The notes beneath the pieces were generated by a model, which saw nothing but the letters and a program-made list of their open reading frames with translations, did no database searches and was not told where the DNA came from. From NCBI RefSeq assembly GCF_024199845.1, contig NZ_JANADO010000001.1, positions 1,178,001 through 1,242,000 of the forward strand: a stretch of 64,000 nucleotides of DNA. Reading direction: 5' to 3'. This DNA is from Bradyrhizobium sp. CCGB12 (GTDB lineage: Bacteria > Pseudomonadota > Alphaproteobacteria > Rhizobiales > Xanthobacteraceae). Shown here one piece after another: positions 6,460 to 16,135 of the stretch. The number at the start of each line of letters is the position of its first letter. Positions within the stretch are counted from its first letter, which is position 1. Both the position numbers and the translations under genes were made by a program.

Positions 6460-7728
6460 ATGCCCACAAAGCCTCAATTGCCGGAACGTTCGTCGCGGGC
6501 GACGGGAGGGCAAACTGCGCTCGACGGTCTAGTGGTCGTCGATTTTACGCGTGTCGTCGCTGGTCCGGCATGCACACAGACGCTGGCCGATTTCGGCGCG
6601 CAGGTCATCAAGATTGAAAATCCAGACGGCGGCGATGACACGCGCGCCTATGAACACGCTGAAATCGGCGGAGAGAGTGCCGCTTATCTCAGTCTGAACC
6701 GCAACAAGCGTGGCGTTGCGCTCGACCTTACCGTACCCGAGGCCCGCGAGATCGCGCTCGACCTGATCCGCAAGGCGGATGTCGTCGTGGAGAATTTTTC
6801 GAGCGGGGTCATGAGAAAATTCGGCCTCGACTATGAAGCCGTCGCTCCGCTCAATCCGCGGCTGGTCTATTGCTCGATCTCCGCCTACGGACGCACCGGA
6901 CCGTTCGCTTCGCGCCCGGGTTTCGATCCCATCACGCAGGCGGAAAGCGGCTTCATGTCGCTTAACGGGTTTGCCGACGGCCCAGCGGTGCGTACCGGCC
7001 CGCCGATCGTGGACATGGCAACGGGAATGTCTGCCTGCAACGCAATCCTGCTGGCATTACTGGCGCGGGACCGGCTCGGCCGCGGGCAACATGTCGAGGT
7101 TGCCCTGTTCGACATTGCGATGGGGATGACCGGTTTCTACGGCATGGCCTATCTGATCAACGGCGAGAATCCCGGCCGGTTTGGCAATTCACCGAGCGGA
7201 TCCCCTACCGTCGGGGTCTATGAGGCCTCCGATGGGCCGCTCTACATGGCCTGCGCCAACGACCGACTCTATCGCCGGCTGGTCGTCGAGGTCCTGAACC
7301 GGTCCGACCTGATCACGGATCCTCAGTTCGCCACGCGCAAGGCGCGCTCCGAGAACAAGGAGCTCCTGCGGGCAGCCATCGCGGAAGTCTTTGCCGGCGA
7401 TACGCTCGAGAACTGGATGGCGAAGATGAAGCAGGCCAACATCCCGGTCGGCTATCTCCGAACGGTCGAGGAAGGGTTCAATGCGCCCGAGGCCCGCGAG
7501 CGCCATCGCTTGAGCCGGATTCCGCATCGTAAAGCGGAGTGGGTCCCCAACATCGAGCCGGCAATTGCGATGAGTCTGACCGGCGCGATTGATCCTGTTG
7601 CCGCTCCTCTCCTGGGTGAGCATACCGAGGTCGTGCTGCGTGATGTGCTCGGTTATGATCAGCATCGGATTGCGGAGTTCACCAAAAAGGGTGCCTTTGG
7701 GACGGGCAAGGCCTCGACGTCGGCTTGA
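6460..7728 (+). CDS. Class III CoA-transferase (CaiB/BaiF/Frc family)
   Basis: A 422-aa enzyme predicted to move CoA between carboxylic acids through an aspartyl-CoA anhydride. The N-terminal signature GLVVVDFTRVVAGPACTQTLADFGA..KIE is typical, and the catalytic aspartate is expected in GPPIVDMATG at about residue 185. Length fits the family (about 400). ATG at 6460 is preceded by GGGAG. It heads a same-strand group with the two-component monooxygenase, so it probably activates the organic acid that this cluster breaks down. The specific acid is not known; annotations such as formyl-CoA or crotonobetaine transferase would be over-precise. Confidence 0.9.
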   Translation: MPTKPQLPERSSRATGGQTALDGLVVVDFTRVVAGPACTQTLADFGAQVIKIENPDGGDDTRAYEHAEIGGESAAYLSLNRNKRGVALDLTVPEAREIALDLIRKADVVVENFSSGVMRKFGLDYEAVAPLNPRLVYCSISAYGRTGPFASRPGFDPITQAESGFMSLNGFADGPAVRTGPPIVDMATGMSACNAILLALLARDRLGRGQHVEVALFDIAMGMTGFYGMAYLINGENPGRFGNSPSGSPTVGVYEASDGPLYMACANDRLYRRLVVEVLNRSDLITDPQFATRKARSENKELLRAAIAEVFAGDTLENWMAKMKQANIPVGYLRTVEEGFNAPEARERHRLSRIPHRKAEWVPNIEPAIAMSLTGAIDPVAAPLLGEHTEVVLRDVLGYDQHRIAEFTKKGAFGTGKASTSA

Positions 7729-7915
7729 GCCTGAGCGTCGAACGTAATGGGGCAGGGGCCTCGCACGGCTTTCGGACCGCGGCTCCGCGATGCCGGCCCT
7801 CGCAGCGTCGTATCCTTCAAGAAACGAGGCTCATGGTCATAGTACCACCTCGTCCTGCATCGGCTTGATTTGGCGTGGGACCGGCCGCATAAATGTGCCC
7901 AAGCAAGGGATACGA

Positions 7916-9145
7916 ATGGCGCCTGGTCGAGAGCCGAGCATCAGTGGGCCCACCGGACTGGAAACCGGTGAACGCGCCTATGCGGCCATGATCGCGGGGG
8001 CCCGGGCGCTCGTACCACAGCTGCGCGAGCGGGCAGCGCGGACCGAAGAGTTGCGGCACCTTCCGCCGGAAACCGAAAGGGATCTTCACGACGCTGGCCT
8101 GTTCCGGATGCTTCAGCCGAGACGGGTTGGCGGCGCAGAGCTTGACTATGTCGCCCTGATTGACTGCGCCGAGCTGCTCGGATCGGCGGATGCCTCGGTG
8201 GCCTGGAATTTCGCCAACCTGGCAAGCCACCACTGGATGCTGGGCATGTTCGAGCAGAAGACGCAGGATCTGGTCTGGGACCAGGATCCGGACGCGTTGA
8301 TCGCATCCTCGTTCATTTTTCCTGCCGGACGCGCCACGAGAGTAGAAGGGGGATACCGGCTGCATGGTAGCTGGCCCTTTTCCTCGGGCGTCGCCTCCTG
8401 CGAATGGAACATGCTTGCAAGCGTTGTTTATTCCGACGATGAGGCAGACGGCATCGAGTATCGGATCTTTCTGCTGCCGAAAGGCGACTACAAAGTCCTC
8501 GACACCTGGAATGTCGCGGGATTGCGCGGGACGGGCTCTTGCGACGTGGAGGTCAGGGACGTCTTCGTGGCCGACCATATGACGATTGCCGTCGGCGATC
8601 TTGCCGGGGGCCCGACGCCGGGAAGCAAGGTCAATCCGAATCCGCTGTATACACTCCCCGTCTTCTCGCTGTTTCCTTACGTCCTCTCCGGCGTCGCGCT
8701 GGGGAATGCGCAGGCGTGCCTCGACGACTATGCGGAGGTCGCGCGTCATCGCATTTCAACCTACAATCGTGCCAAGCTGAGCGATTTTCAAAGCACGCAG
8801 ATCAAAATCGCGGAGGCCTCGGCGAAGATCGACGCGGCGCGCCTGATCATGCGCTCGGCCTGTCTGGATGCCATGGCGAATGCGCGGCGCGATCATGTGC
8901 CTGACATGGGAACCAAGACCAGATATCGGCGCGATGGTGCCTTTTCGGTGAATCTGTGCACCGAGGCGGTCTCCATGCTATTTGCCGCGAGCGGAGCGCG
9001 CGGCCTGTTCACGACTGGCGTGTTGCAGAGGCAATTCCGCGATGCGCACGCGATAAACTCGCATCTCGCATTCAACTTCGATGCGGCCGGGACCAATTAT
9101 GGACGCGTGGCGCTGGGGCTGCCGTCCGAGAATCTCACGCTGTGA
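7916..9145 (+). CDS. Flavin-dependent monooxygenase, oxygenase component (acyl-CoA dehydrogenase fold)
   Basis: A class D flavoprotein hydroxylase of 409 aa, related to HsaA and the Acinetobacter HpaH-C2 type. It takes reduced flavin from a partner reductase and hydroxylates an aromatic substrate. The acyl-CoA dehydrogenase-like architecture is visible: helical N-terminal domain, beta domain around GGYRLHGSWPFSSGVASCEW, then a helical C-terminal domain (DYAEVARHRISTY). I place the start at ATG 7916 (MAPGREP) with AAGGGA upstream; the frame extends to 7790 but that part is not protein-like. The flavin reductase follows 9 nt downstream, which strongly supports a two-component system. The substrate is unknown. 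Confidence 0.85.
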   Translation: MAPGREPSISGPTGLETGERAYAAMIAGARALVPQLRERAARTEELRHLPPETERDLHDAGLFRMLQPRRVGGAELDYVALIDCAELLGSADASVAWNFANLASHHWMLGMFEQKTQDLVWDQDPDALIASSFIFPAGRATRVEGGYRLHGSWPFSSGVASCEWNMLASVVYSDDEADGIEYRIFLLPKGDYKVLDTWNVAGLRGTGSCDVEVRDVFVADHMTIAVGDLAGGPTPGSKVNPNPLYTLPVFSLFPYVLSGVALGNAQACLDDYAEVARHRISTYNRAKLSDFQSTQIKIAEASAKIDAARLIMRSACLDAMANARRDHVPDMGTKTRYRRDGAFSVNLCTEAVSMLFAASGARGLFTTGVLQRQFRDAHAINSHLAFNFDAAGTNYGRVALGLPSENLTL

Positions 9146-9154
9146 GGCCGGCCG

Positions 9155-9718
9155 ATGAATGATCTGCCGAAGCAGCCGGCCGTTCCCGATCCAGCCAACG
9201 AGCTCGCGAGCGACAGCTCGCCGATCGACCCCCGCGATTTTCGCAATGCGCTCGGCACCTACGCTACGGGCGTGACGATCATCACGGCCGCGGCTGCCGA
9301 CGGCAAGCCCTACGGCCTGACCTGCAACTCGTTCGCGTCGGTCTCGCTGAATCCTCCGCTGGTTCTATGGAGCCTCGTCGTCTATTCCTCGAGTCTGACC
9401 GTGTTCCAGAACGCCAGCCATTTCGCGGTCAACGTTCTCGGCGCTTCCCAGCAGGCGCTTGCGAACAAATTCGCAAAATCGTCCGACGACAAATTCACCG
9501 GTGTCGATTGGACGCCGGGGCTTGGCGGCGCGCCGGTGCTGGCAGACAGCGTCGCCAATTTCCAATGCCGCTCCGTCAATCGCTACTACGGCGGCGACCA
9601 CGTGATCTTTCTCGGCGCGGTCGAAGCTTATACCTACGATGCGAAGGAGCCGCTGCTCTTCGCGCGCGGGGCGTTTGGTCGCTTTCTGGTCGACGATGAG
9701 CGGAAGAAGGCACCGTAA
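9155..9718 (+). CDS. Flavin reductase (HpaC/NTAB-DIM6 family)
   Basis: A 187-aa NAD(P)H:flavin oxidoreductase that supplies reduced FMN or FAD to the oxygenase encoded just upstream. The flavin_Reduct core spans about residues 28-180: FRNALGTYATGVTIIT, GLTCNSFASVSLNPPLVLWSL and the C-terminal FARGAFGRF are all diagnostic. An ~27-residue polar N-terminal extension precedes it. The 9-nt gap to the oxygenase indicates one transcript. The next gene is convergent and begins only 16 nt beyond its stop. Confidence 0.9.
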   Translation: MNDLPKQPAVPDPANELASDSSPIDPRDFRNALGTYATGVTIITAAAADGKPYGLTCNSFASVSLNPPLVLWSLVVYSSSLTVFQNASHFAVNVLGASQQALANKFAKSSDDKFTGVDWTPGLGGAPVLADSVANFQCRSVNRYYGGDHVIFLGAVEAYTYDAKEPLLFARGAFGRFLVDDERKKAP

Positions 9719-9734
9719 CGCACTTCACGTCGCC

Positions 9735-10652
9735 CTAGACAGCTTGATGCTCTGCCGCTGAGAGCTTGTAGATTTCCAGCGCGTCGGCTTCCGCGCCTCG
9801 CGCTGCCTTCGCCAGTCTGAAAAGTTGCCCCGCAAGCGATGCCATCGGCACTGGCGTCGACGTCGCTTGCGCGACGTCGGCGACTGTATCGAGGTCCTTG
9901 AGCATAGTCGCGATGTGACCAAGCGGCGGGGCGTGGATACCCTGAACCATTCGCGGCACGAAGAGCTGGAGTGGGATGGAATCCGCGAAGCCGCCGGCGA
10001 GCGCTTCGGGCAATCGGTTGGCGTCAATTCCGGCGTTCACGGCAAGGCGCGTTGCTTCCGCGAGGACGGCCATCGCGCATCCGACGATCACCTGATTGCA
10101 TAGTTTTGTGGTCTGGCCGGCGCCGATCGGGCCCATGTGGGTGAATCTGCGTGCCATGGACAGCACATAGGGCCGTACCCTCTCGATGTCAGCGGCTTCT
10201 CCGCCCGCCATGATCGCGAGTGTACCTTCCTCGGCGCCTTTCGAGCCTCCGGACACGGGCGCATCGATCCAGCCCGTACCGTTTGCTTGTTTCAGTCGCG
10301 TTGCAAGATCGCGTGCGGCGTCAGGATGGATCGACGAGAAGTCGACGACAAGCTTGCCGGCCCCGGGAGCCGATGAAAGGCCCTCGCGCCCGAAGATCAC
10401 CTCTTCGACGGCAGCGGCGTCCGTCACGCACATGAATATGATGTCCGAGCTGGACATCGCGTCGCGGGGGGTGGCGGCGCGAATTGCACCGGCCTCGACG
10501 AGGGGAGCCATCTTGTCCTGCGAGCGATTCCAAACGGTGACCTGATGGCCAGCCTTGAGCAGCCGGCGGGACATGGGTGTCCCCATGAGTCCAAGGCCGA
10601 GATAGCCGAGCCTCGCGACATTTTGCGGGTTTGTGTTGCTCGCATCAGCCAT
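9735..10652 (-). CDS. NAD(P)-dependent beta-hydroxyacid dehydrogenase (3-hydroxyisobutyrate dehydrogenase-like)
   Basis: A 305-aa oxidoreductase of the 6-phosphogluconate/3-hydroxyisobutyrate dehydrogenase family. Seen: the nucleotide-binding LGYLGLGLMGTPMSRRLL at about 15-32, substrate-binding DAPVSGGSKGAEEGTL, and catalytic lysine in GAGQTTKLCNQ. Members oxidise or reduce beta-hydroxyacids such as 3-hydroxyisobutyrate, tartronate semialdehyde or L-threonate derivatives. ATG 10652 follows an ideal AAGGAGG; the frame runs further to 10679. It is divergent from the ABC transporter operon over about 180 bp, so it may be co-regulated with it. Confidence 0.87.
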   Translation of the reverse strand: MADASNTNPQNVARLGYLGLGLMGTPMSRRLLKAGHQVTVWNRSQDKMAPLVEAGAIRAATPRDAMSSSDIIFMCVTDAAAVEEVIFGREGLSSAPGAGKLVVDFSSIHPDAARDLATRLKQANGTGWIDAPVSGGSKGAEEGTLAIMAGGEAADIERVRPYVLSMARRFTHMGPIGAGQTTKLCNQVIVGCAMAVLAEATRLAVNAGIDANRLPEALAGGFADSIPLQLFVPRMVQGIHAPPLGHIATMLKDLDTVADVAQATSTPVPMASLAGQLFRLAKAARGAEADALEIYKLSAAEHQAV

Positions 10653-10829
10653 AGGTTGCCTCCTTCTGCCGCAGCGCAACGCCGCGCGACCGCCGCCTTA
10701 CCTTACATGGCGCGTCGCCTGGCGAAACCGCTGAGCCCGCATGGCTTGCCTGATTGTTTGAACCATGAAACATTTGGGGCGGTCGGGTTGGGTGGCGCCG
10801 GTCGGCGCCGGAGCAGCGGAGAGGGCACG

Positions 10830-11813
10830 ATGCGGACCGTTTCGAGATGGATCATGGCATTGGGTGCGGTTGCGGCCGTGATCGCGGGTTCAGGCCCGTC
10901 GCGGGCGCAACAGACGATCCGCGTTGGCTGGACGATTCCGGCCGAGGAATCCAAGTACTGGATGATGCGCCGCCCGGCTGAGTTTCCCAACATCGGAAAG
11001 GCCTACAACATCGAATGGACCCAGTTTCAAGGTACCGCGCCGATGACGCAGGCACTGGCAGCCGGCGCGCTGGATTGCGCAACGCAGGCGCCGCTGTCGC
11101 TTGCGAATGGCGTGGTCGGCGGCAATCTCAAGGCCTATATCGTGGCACAGCACGTCTTCGAGAAGCCCGGCGGCTTTTCGGTCTATTGGGCGGTGATGGA
11201 TGACTCGCCGATCAAGACCATTGCTGATCTGAAGGGTAAGACGATCGGCATTTCCGTGATCGGCGGCGGCACGCAAGGGCCATTCAACCTGCTCCTGAAG
11301 CAGAATGGCGTCGATCCGGCCAAGGACATCAAGCTGGTCGAGGTTGGCTTTGCCGTCTCCGAAGACGCGCTCCGCCAGGGTCGTGTCGATGCGGTCAACA
11401 TGAACCAGCCGTTTGCCGCGCGCGCCGAGGCAAAGGGCGGCACCCGAAAGCTGTTCTCGCTGTCGCAGGCCATGCCGAACATCGTGCACATCCTGGAAGC
11501 CTGCCGTGCCGATTTCGTCGACAAGAATCCGGAGGTGGTGAAGGCCTATGTCCGTGACATCACGTCGGGCATGAAGAAGGCGCTGGCGAACCGCGAAGAG
11601 ACCTTGAAAGTCGTGTCCGAGGTGCTGAAGGCGCCCGTTCCAGTGCTTGAAACCTACTTGCTCAAGGACAACGACTTCGGTCGCGATCCGGGTGCGGCTC
11701 CGAACTTCCCTGCGATCCAGAAAATGCTGGACATCTATGCAGAGACGGGAATGCTGCCCAAGCTGGATGTCGCACAGTTCAAGCATCCGACGATCGTTGC
11801 TCCGCTGCAATAA
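10830..11813 (+). CDS. ABC transporter substrate-binding protein (NitT/TauT/SsuA type)
   Basis: Periplasmic ligand-binding component of 327 aa. A Sec signal peptide covers about residues 1-26 (MRTVSRWIMALGAVAAVIAG, cleavage near SRA-QQ). The mature protein has the SsuA/NMT1-like pattern: QQTIRVGWT, AGALDCATQAPLSLA and LKGKTIGISVIGGGTQGPFNLLLK. GGAGAGG precedes ATG 10830; the frame upstream is not coding. It is the first gene of a transport operon with the ATPase at 13712 and permeases at 14554 and 15336. These importers carry sulfonates, pyrimidines or aromatic acids, and the neighbourhood favours an aromatic or heteroaromatic acid. Confidence 0.88.
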   Translation: MRTVSRWIMALGAVAAVIAGSGPSRAQQTIRVGWTIPAEESKYWMMRRPAEFPNIGKAYNIEWTQFQGTAPMTQALAAGALDCATQAPLSLANGVVGGNLKAYIVAQHVFEKPGGFSVYWAVMDDSPIKTIADLKGKTIGISVIGGGTQGPFNLLLKQNGVDPAKDIKLVEVGFAVSEDALRQGRVDAVNMNQPFAARAEAKGGTRKLFSLSQAMPNIVHILEACRADFVDKNPEVVKAYVRDITSGMKKALANREETLKVVSEVLKAPVPVLETYLLKDNDFGRDPGAAPNFPAIQKMLDIYAETGMLPKLDVAQFKHPTIVAPLQ

Positions 11814-11848
11814 GCGAGCAGGCGCATCATCCAAACCGGAAGATCGCG

Positions 11849-11871
11849 GCGTCCCGGATCATCCGGGACGC
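11849..11871 (+). other. Intercistronic stem-loop after binding-protein gene
   Basis: GCGTCCCGGA-TCA-TCCGGGACGC, a perfect 10-bp stem without a T tract, 36 nt after the stop of the binding-protein gene and 21 nt before the next start. Such hairpins commonly protect the 3' end of abundant binding-protein mRNA; that role is inferred. Confidence 0.6.
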
Positions 11872-11891
11872 TACATGAAGAAGATGCACGT

Positions 11892-13586
11892 ATGAAGAAA
11901 TTGCGATCACGGGTCACCACGGACGGTCTCGACCGAGCCCCGCATCGTGCGTTCATGCGCGCCATGGGTCTCGACGATGCCGCGATCGCCAGGCCGATGG
12001 TCGGCGTCGTCAGCATGAAGGGTGAGCAAACGCCCTGCAACATGACGCACGACTTTCAGGTCGCCGCGGCCAAGACCGGAATCGAGGAGGCCGGCGGCAC
12101 ACCGCGGGAATTCTCAACCGTGTCGGTTTCCGATGGCATCAGCATGAATCACGAGGGGATGAAGTTCTCCCTGTTTTCGCGCGAGCTGATCGCGGACTCG
12201 ATCGAAGCGGTCGTCCATGGCCTCGCCTACGACGCGCTGATCGGATATGGCGGATGCGACAAGACGCTTCCCGGCGTGATGATGGGCATGGTTCGCTGCA
12301 ACGTGCCATCCATTTTCATTTATGGCGGCAGCTCGCTTCCGGGGCGCGTGGACGGGCGGACGCTGACGGTGCTCGACTCCTATGAGGCCGTCGGCAGCTT
12401 CACGACTGGCGAGATCGACGGTGCCACCCTCGAGCGGATCGAGCGCGCCTGCCTGCCGACCATCGGTGCCTGTGCCGGCCAGTTCACCGCGAACACGATG
12501 GGGATGGTGTCGGAGGCGATGGGCCTCACCATTCCCAACGTCTCGATGGTGCCCGGAGTCTACGCTGAGCGCGCGCAGATCTCGCGTCGCGCCGGCCGGC
12601 TGATCATGGAGATGCTGGAACGCGGCGGGCCGCTGCCGCGCGACATCGTGACGCGGAAATCCCTGGAGAATGGTGCCGCGATCGTGGCTGCGACGGGCGG
12701 CTCGACCAATGCCGCACTGCATCTGCCGGCGATCGCCAATGAGGCCGGCATCGCGTTCAGCATCGATGACGTCGGCGAGGTTTTTGCCAGAACACCGCTG
12801 ATCGGCAATCTGCGGCCTGGGGGCAAATACACGGCGAAGGATGTCTACGACATCGGTGGCGCGGCCGTCGTCATCTGCGAGCTGATCCGGAGCGGTCATA
12901 TCGATGGCAGCTGCATCACGATCACGGGCCGCACGCTTGCCGAAGAATATGACGCGGCCAACGCGCCCGATGGCGAGGTCGTTTACGCGTCCCGCGCGCC
13001 GATCATGCCCGATGGCGGCGTGGCGGTGCTGAAAGGCAATCTTTGCCCCGACGGCGCGGTGATCAAGGTTGCGGGATTGAAGAGCCAGTTCTTCGAGGGC
13101 GTGGCACGCGTTTTTGAGGATGAGGAGGCCTGTGTCGCAGCAGTGCGCGACCGCAGTTACAAGGCGGGCGAGGTGCTGGTGATCCGCAATGAAGGGCCGG
13201 TCGGTGGCCCCGGCATGCGCGAGATGCTTGGGGTCACCGCGCTGATCTACGGGCAAGGCATGGGCGAAAAAGTGGCCCTGATCACCGACGGACGGTTTTC
13301 TGGCGCGACCCGAGGGATGTGCATCGGCTACGTGTCGCCCGAGGCCTTCGTCGGCGGTCCACTGGCGCTTGTCCGTGACGGCGACAAGATCCGGATTGAT
13401 GCCGCAAACCGACGGATGGATATGCTGGTCGACGAGCAGGAACTCACGGCCCGCCGGCGCGATTGGAAACCGCGATCACCGCGGCATCGCGCCGGCGCGC
13501 TCGCAAAATATGCGCGACTGGTCGGGCAGGCGCCGGGCGGAGCCGTGACGCATGAAGGCCCGGCAGAATGGCCCTGGTTCGAATGA
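11892..13586 (+). CDS. IlvD/Edd family dehydratase (dihydroxy-acid dehydratase-like)
   Basis: A 564-aa Fe-S dehydratase that removes water from 2,3-dihydroxy acids. The three cysteines expected to bind the cluster are present: TPCNMTH near 42, GGCDKTLPG near 116 and [12 protein letters not shown] near 194. [26 protein letters not shown] is close to the IlvD signature. Although most callers would say IlvD (branched-chain amino acid synthesis), it lies between a binding-protein gene and its ABC ATPase, so a catabolic sugar-acid or hydroxy-acid dehydratase role is at least as likely. Sequence alone cannot decide. The 125 nt before the ATPase gene hold no clear signal. Confidence 0.85.
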   Translation: MKKLRSRVTTDGLDRAPHRAFMRAMGLDDAAIARPMVGVVSMKGEQTPCNMTHDFQVAAAKTGIEEAGGTPREFSTVSVSDGISMNHEGMKFSLFSRELIADSIEAVVHGLAYDALIGYGGCDKTLPGVMMGMVRCNVPSIFIYGGSSLPGRVDGRTLTVLDSYEAVGSFTTGEIDGATLERIERACLPTIGACAGQFTANTMGMVSEAMGLTIPNVSMVPGVYAERAQISRRAGRLIMEMLERGGPLPRDIVTRKSLENGAAIVAATGGSTNAALHLPAIANEAGIAFSIDDVGEVFARTPLIGNLRPGGKYTAKDVYDIGGAAVVICELIRSGHIDGSCITITGRTLAEEYDAANAPDGEVVYASRAPIMPDGGVAVLKGNLCPDGAVIKVAGLKSQFFEGVARVFEDEEACVAAVRDRSYKAGEVLVIRNEGPVGGPGMREMLGVTALIYGQGMGEKVALITDGRFSGATRGMCIGYVSPEAFVGGPLALVRDGDKIRIDAANRRMDMLVDEQELTARRRDWKPRSPRHRAGALAKYARLVGQAPGGAVTHEGPAEWPWFE

Positions 13587-13711
13587 CGCGCCGCACTGGC
13601 GCGAAAGCGGCGGCCAATCTGGCAAGTTTTTTGCTAAGCTCGTGCCGCTGATGACGGACGCTCAGTGGGTACGTTGCGAGATGTCCGTGCGCGGGTGAGG
13701 CGAGAGACGCG

Positions 13712-14557
13712 ATGAAGGTAGTGCCTTCGAGATCGAGCGAATGGGTGAGACCGGTGACGCGACAACAGCCGGCTTCTGCGATCATCGAGATCGACCGCGT
13801 CTCGCAGGTTTTTCAGACCTCGGCGCGCAGGGATCATGTGGCGCTATCGGACATCTCGCTGACGATCGAGGAGAGAGCTTTTGTCTCGATCCTCGGTCCA
13901 TCTGGTTGTGGCAAGTCGACCCTGCTCTACATTGTCGGAGGCTTCGTCAGTCCGACCAGCGGCGCGGCGAAGATGAAGGGGCAGGCCATCACGGGGCCGG
14001 GACCGGATCGTGGACCGGTGTTCCAGGAATTTGCGCTGTTTCCCTGGAAGACCGTGCTCGGCAATGTGATGTACGGCCCGCGCCAGCAAGGGGTGCGCGC
14101 CGCCGAGGCTGAAGCGCAGAGCCAAGCCTTGATCGAGATGGTCGGCCTCAAGGGCTACGAGAACTTCTATCCCAAGGAGCTGTCGGGGGGCATGAAGCAG
14201 CGCGTCGCGCTGGCGCGAACGCTCGCCTACCATCCCGAAGTCCTGTTGATGGACGAACCGTTCGGCGCGCTCGACGCGCATACCCGGACGCGCTTGCAGA
14301 ACGATCTGTTGAACATCTGGGAGCGTGATCGCAAGACGGTGCTATTCGTCACCCACTCGGTCGACGAAGCCGTCTTCCTCTCCGACAAGGTCGTGATGAT
14401 GTCGAAATCTCCCGGCCGCATCCGGCAGATCATCGACATCGATCTGCCTCGCCCGCGCCGCCGCAACGAGCTGTTGCTCGATCCACGGTACCAGAAGTAC
14501 GTCGTCGACATCGAGCGCATGTTCGATGAGAGCGACGAAGCCGGCGCGCCCGCATGA
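13712..14557 (+). CDS. ABC transporter ATP-binding protein (NitT/TauT type)
   Basis: The 281-aa cytoplasmic ATPase of the importer. Walker A GPSGCGKST at about 63-71, Q-loop FQEFALFPWKTV, signature LSGGMKQRVALARTL, Walker B VLLMDEPFGALD and switch FVTHSVDEA are all intact. The ~25-residue N-terminal leader before ASAIIEIDRVSQVF is not typical, so translation may start later, though no better ribosome site than GAGGCGAGAG upstream of 13712 is seen. It overlaps the first permease by 4 nt (ATGA), indicating translational coupling. Confidence 0.92.
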   Translation: MKVVPSRSSEWVRPVTRQQPASAIIEIDRVSQVFQTSARRDHVALSDISLTIEERAFVSILGPSGCGKSTLLYIVGGFVSPTSGAAKMKGQAITGPGPDRGPVFQEFALFPWKTVLGNVMYGPRQQGVRAAEAEAQSQALIEMVGLKGYENFYPKELSGGMKQRVALARTLAYHPEVLLMDEPFGALDAHTRTRLQNDLLNIWERDRKTVLFVTHSVDEAVFLSDKVVMMSKSPGRIRQIIDIDLPRPRRRNELLLDPRYQKYVVDIERMFDESDEAGAPA

Positions 14558-15339
14558 TGTCGTCGGCTGTCATGGTCAAGCGCGCCGCCCCGGTGCTCGC
14601 CTGCATCGGATTGCTGGCGGTGTGGCAGGTCGCGTCGCTCGCGCTGAAGAATGACAGCTTTCCGACGGCCATCGAGGCGATCCGGGCGATTCCGGACATC
14701 CTTGGCGACAAGGAATCCCTGATCAACATCCTGGCCTCGCTCCGCCGCATGGCGATCGGGTTTGGCGTGGCCGTGGGTGTTTCGATTCCACTTGGTCTCC
14801 TGATGGGACGTAGCGCTGCGGTCGCGGCCTTCTTCAATCCGCTCCTGATGGTGATCTATCCGGTGCCGAAGGCGGCCTTGATGCCGATCATCATGCTGTG
14901 GCTGGGCGTTGGCGACGTCACGAAGACGTTGGTGATCTTCCTCGGCGTCAGCCTGCCCGTGATCTATCACAGTTTCGAGGGCGCCAAGGCGGTCGAAGAG
15001 AAGATGCTGTGGTCAGGCGCCGCGATGGGGCTTTCTCCGGCGCAACGTCTGGTGCGCATCGTGCTGCCGGCGGCACTGCCGGAAATCCTGACGGGGTGTC
15101 GTACGGGATTGGTGCTGGCGCTGATCACGATGATCACCAGCGAGATGATCGCCCGTCAGTCCGGTGCCGGGAACATCCTGTTCAACGCGCTCGACATGGG
15201 CCAATATGACACCGTCTTTGCGATGATCATCATCGTGGGGGCAATGGGAATCTGCCTCGACGCGATCTTCGAAAGGGTTCGTGCCAGGCTCGTGCGCTGG
15301 TCCGAGCCGCAGTTCGACATGCCGCTGAGCTTCTCATGA
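14554..15339 (+). CDS. ABC transporter permease (NitT/TauT type)
   Basis: A 261-aa inner-membrane permease with about six hydrophobic helices, of the BPD_transp_1 family. The EAA loop that contacts the ATPase is readable around MLWSGAAMGLSPAQRLVRIVLPAALPEILTG (about 150-180). It overlaps the ATPase gene upstream and the second permease downstream by 4 nt each. With 15336-16103 it would form a heterodimeric channel. Confidence 0.9.
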   Translation: MMSSAVMVKRAAPVLACIGLLAVWQVASLALKNDSFPTAIEAIRAIPDILGDKESLINILASLRRMAIGFGVAVGVSIPLGLLMGRSAAVAAFFNPLLMVIYPVPKAALMPIIMLWLGVGDVTKTLVIFLGVSLPVIYHSFEGAKAVEEKMLWSGAAMGLSPAQRLVRIVLPAALPEILTGCRTGLVLALITMITSEMIARQSGAGNILFNALDMGQYDTVFAMIIIVGAMGICLDAIFERVRARLVRWSEPQFDMPLSFS

Positions 15340-16103
15340 TGTCGCGTCTTCTCTCCCCAAACGCCGTTCTTGGCATCGCCCCGATCGTGCTGGTGATCGC
15401 GTTGTGGCAAGGCCTGGTGTCGTTCGGCTTCGCGCCCGCGGTTTTGCTGCCGCCGCCAGGCTTCGTCTTCAGCCGGCTGCTCGAGCAGCTCGTGACGTGG
15501 ACGTTTCAGCAGGAGATCGCGGCAACCCTGATCCGGCTCTTTGCCGGGTTCGCGATTGCGGTCGTGCTGGGTGTCAGTATTGGCATCGCCGCCGCTGCCA
15601 ATCCCGCGATCAACGCGGTCGTTCGACCGATCGTACGTGTATTAGCGCCCTTGCCCAAGGTTGCGCTCTATCCGGCATTGCTGCTGCTGCTCGGCTTCGG
15701 CCACGGGTCGAAGATCACGCTAGTGGCTGCCGATGCGCTCTTCCCCATTCTGTTGTCCACCTATTACGGCGCATCGACCGTGGAGCAGAAGCTGATCTGG
15801 TCGGCCATGGCCGCGGGAACGCCGCGCTACGAAATCCTCTTCAAGGTGGTGCTGCCGGCGGCGATGCCATCGATCCTGACCGGTTGCCGGATCGGCCTTG
15901 TCATTTCATGCATCGTGGTGTTTCTGGCCGAGATGATCACGTCGACGGATGGACTGGGTCATGCGCTCGTGACGGCGGCTCGAACCTTTCAGGCCGTGGA
16001 CATGTTCGTCCCCCTGATCACGATATCGCTGCTGGGGCTGATCCTGAACGGCCTCTTGGGGGTCGTGCGGTCATACCTGCTCCGGGGCTTTCCCGAAGCG
16101 TGA
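15336..16103 (+). CDS. ABC transporter permease (NitT/TauT type)
   Basis: Second permease, 255 aa, with the same topology as the first and its own EAA loop (LIWSAMAAGTPRYEILFKVVLPAAMPSILTG). The start ATG overlaps the previous stop (ATGATG context). Having two different permease genes is less usual for this transporter type, where one permease often homodimerises. The NicX-like gene follows after 32 nt with a strong GGGAGG ribosome site, so it is probably in the same operon. Confidence 0.9.
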   Translation: MMSRLLSPNAVLGIAPIVLVIALWQGLVSFGFAPAVLLPPPGFVFSRLLEQLVTWTFQQEIAATLIRLFAGFAIAVVLGVSIGIAAAANPAINAVVRPIVRVLAPLPKVALYPALLLLLGFGHGSKITLVAADALFPILLSTYYGASTVEQKLIWSAMAAGTPRYEILFKVVLPAAMPSILTGCRIGLVISCIVVFLAEMITSTDGLGHALVTAARTFQAVDMFVPLITISLLGLILNGLLGVVRSYLLRGFPEA

Positions 16104-16135
16104 CAAAGAAGAATCCTGACGACCGGGAGGGAACC

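Noticed and set aside
12114..13256. 380-codon open frame on the minus strand
   Set aside because: Antisense to the IlvD-family dehydratase, which has intact cluster cysteines; shadow-frame composition.
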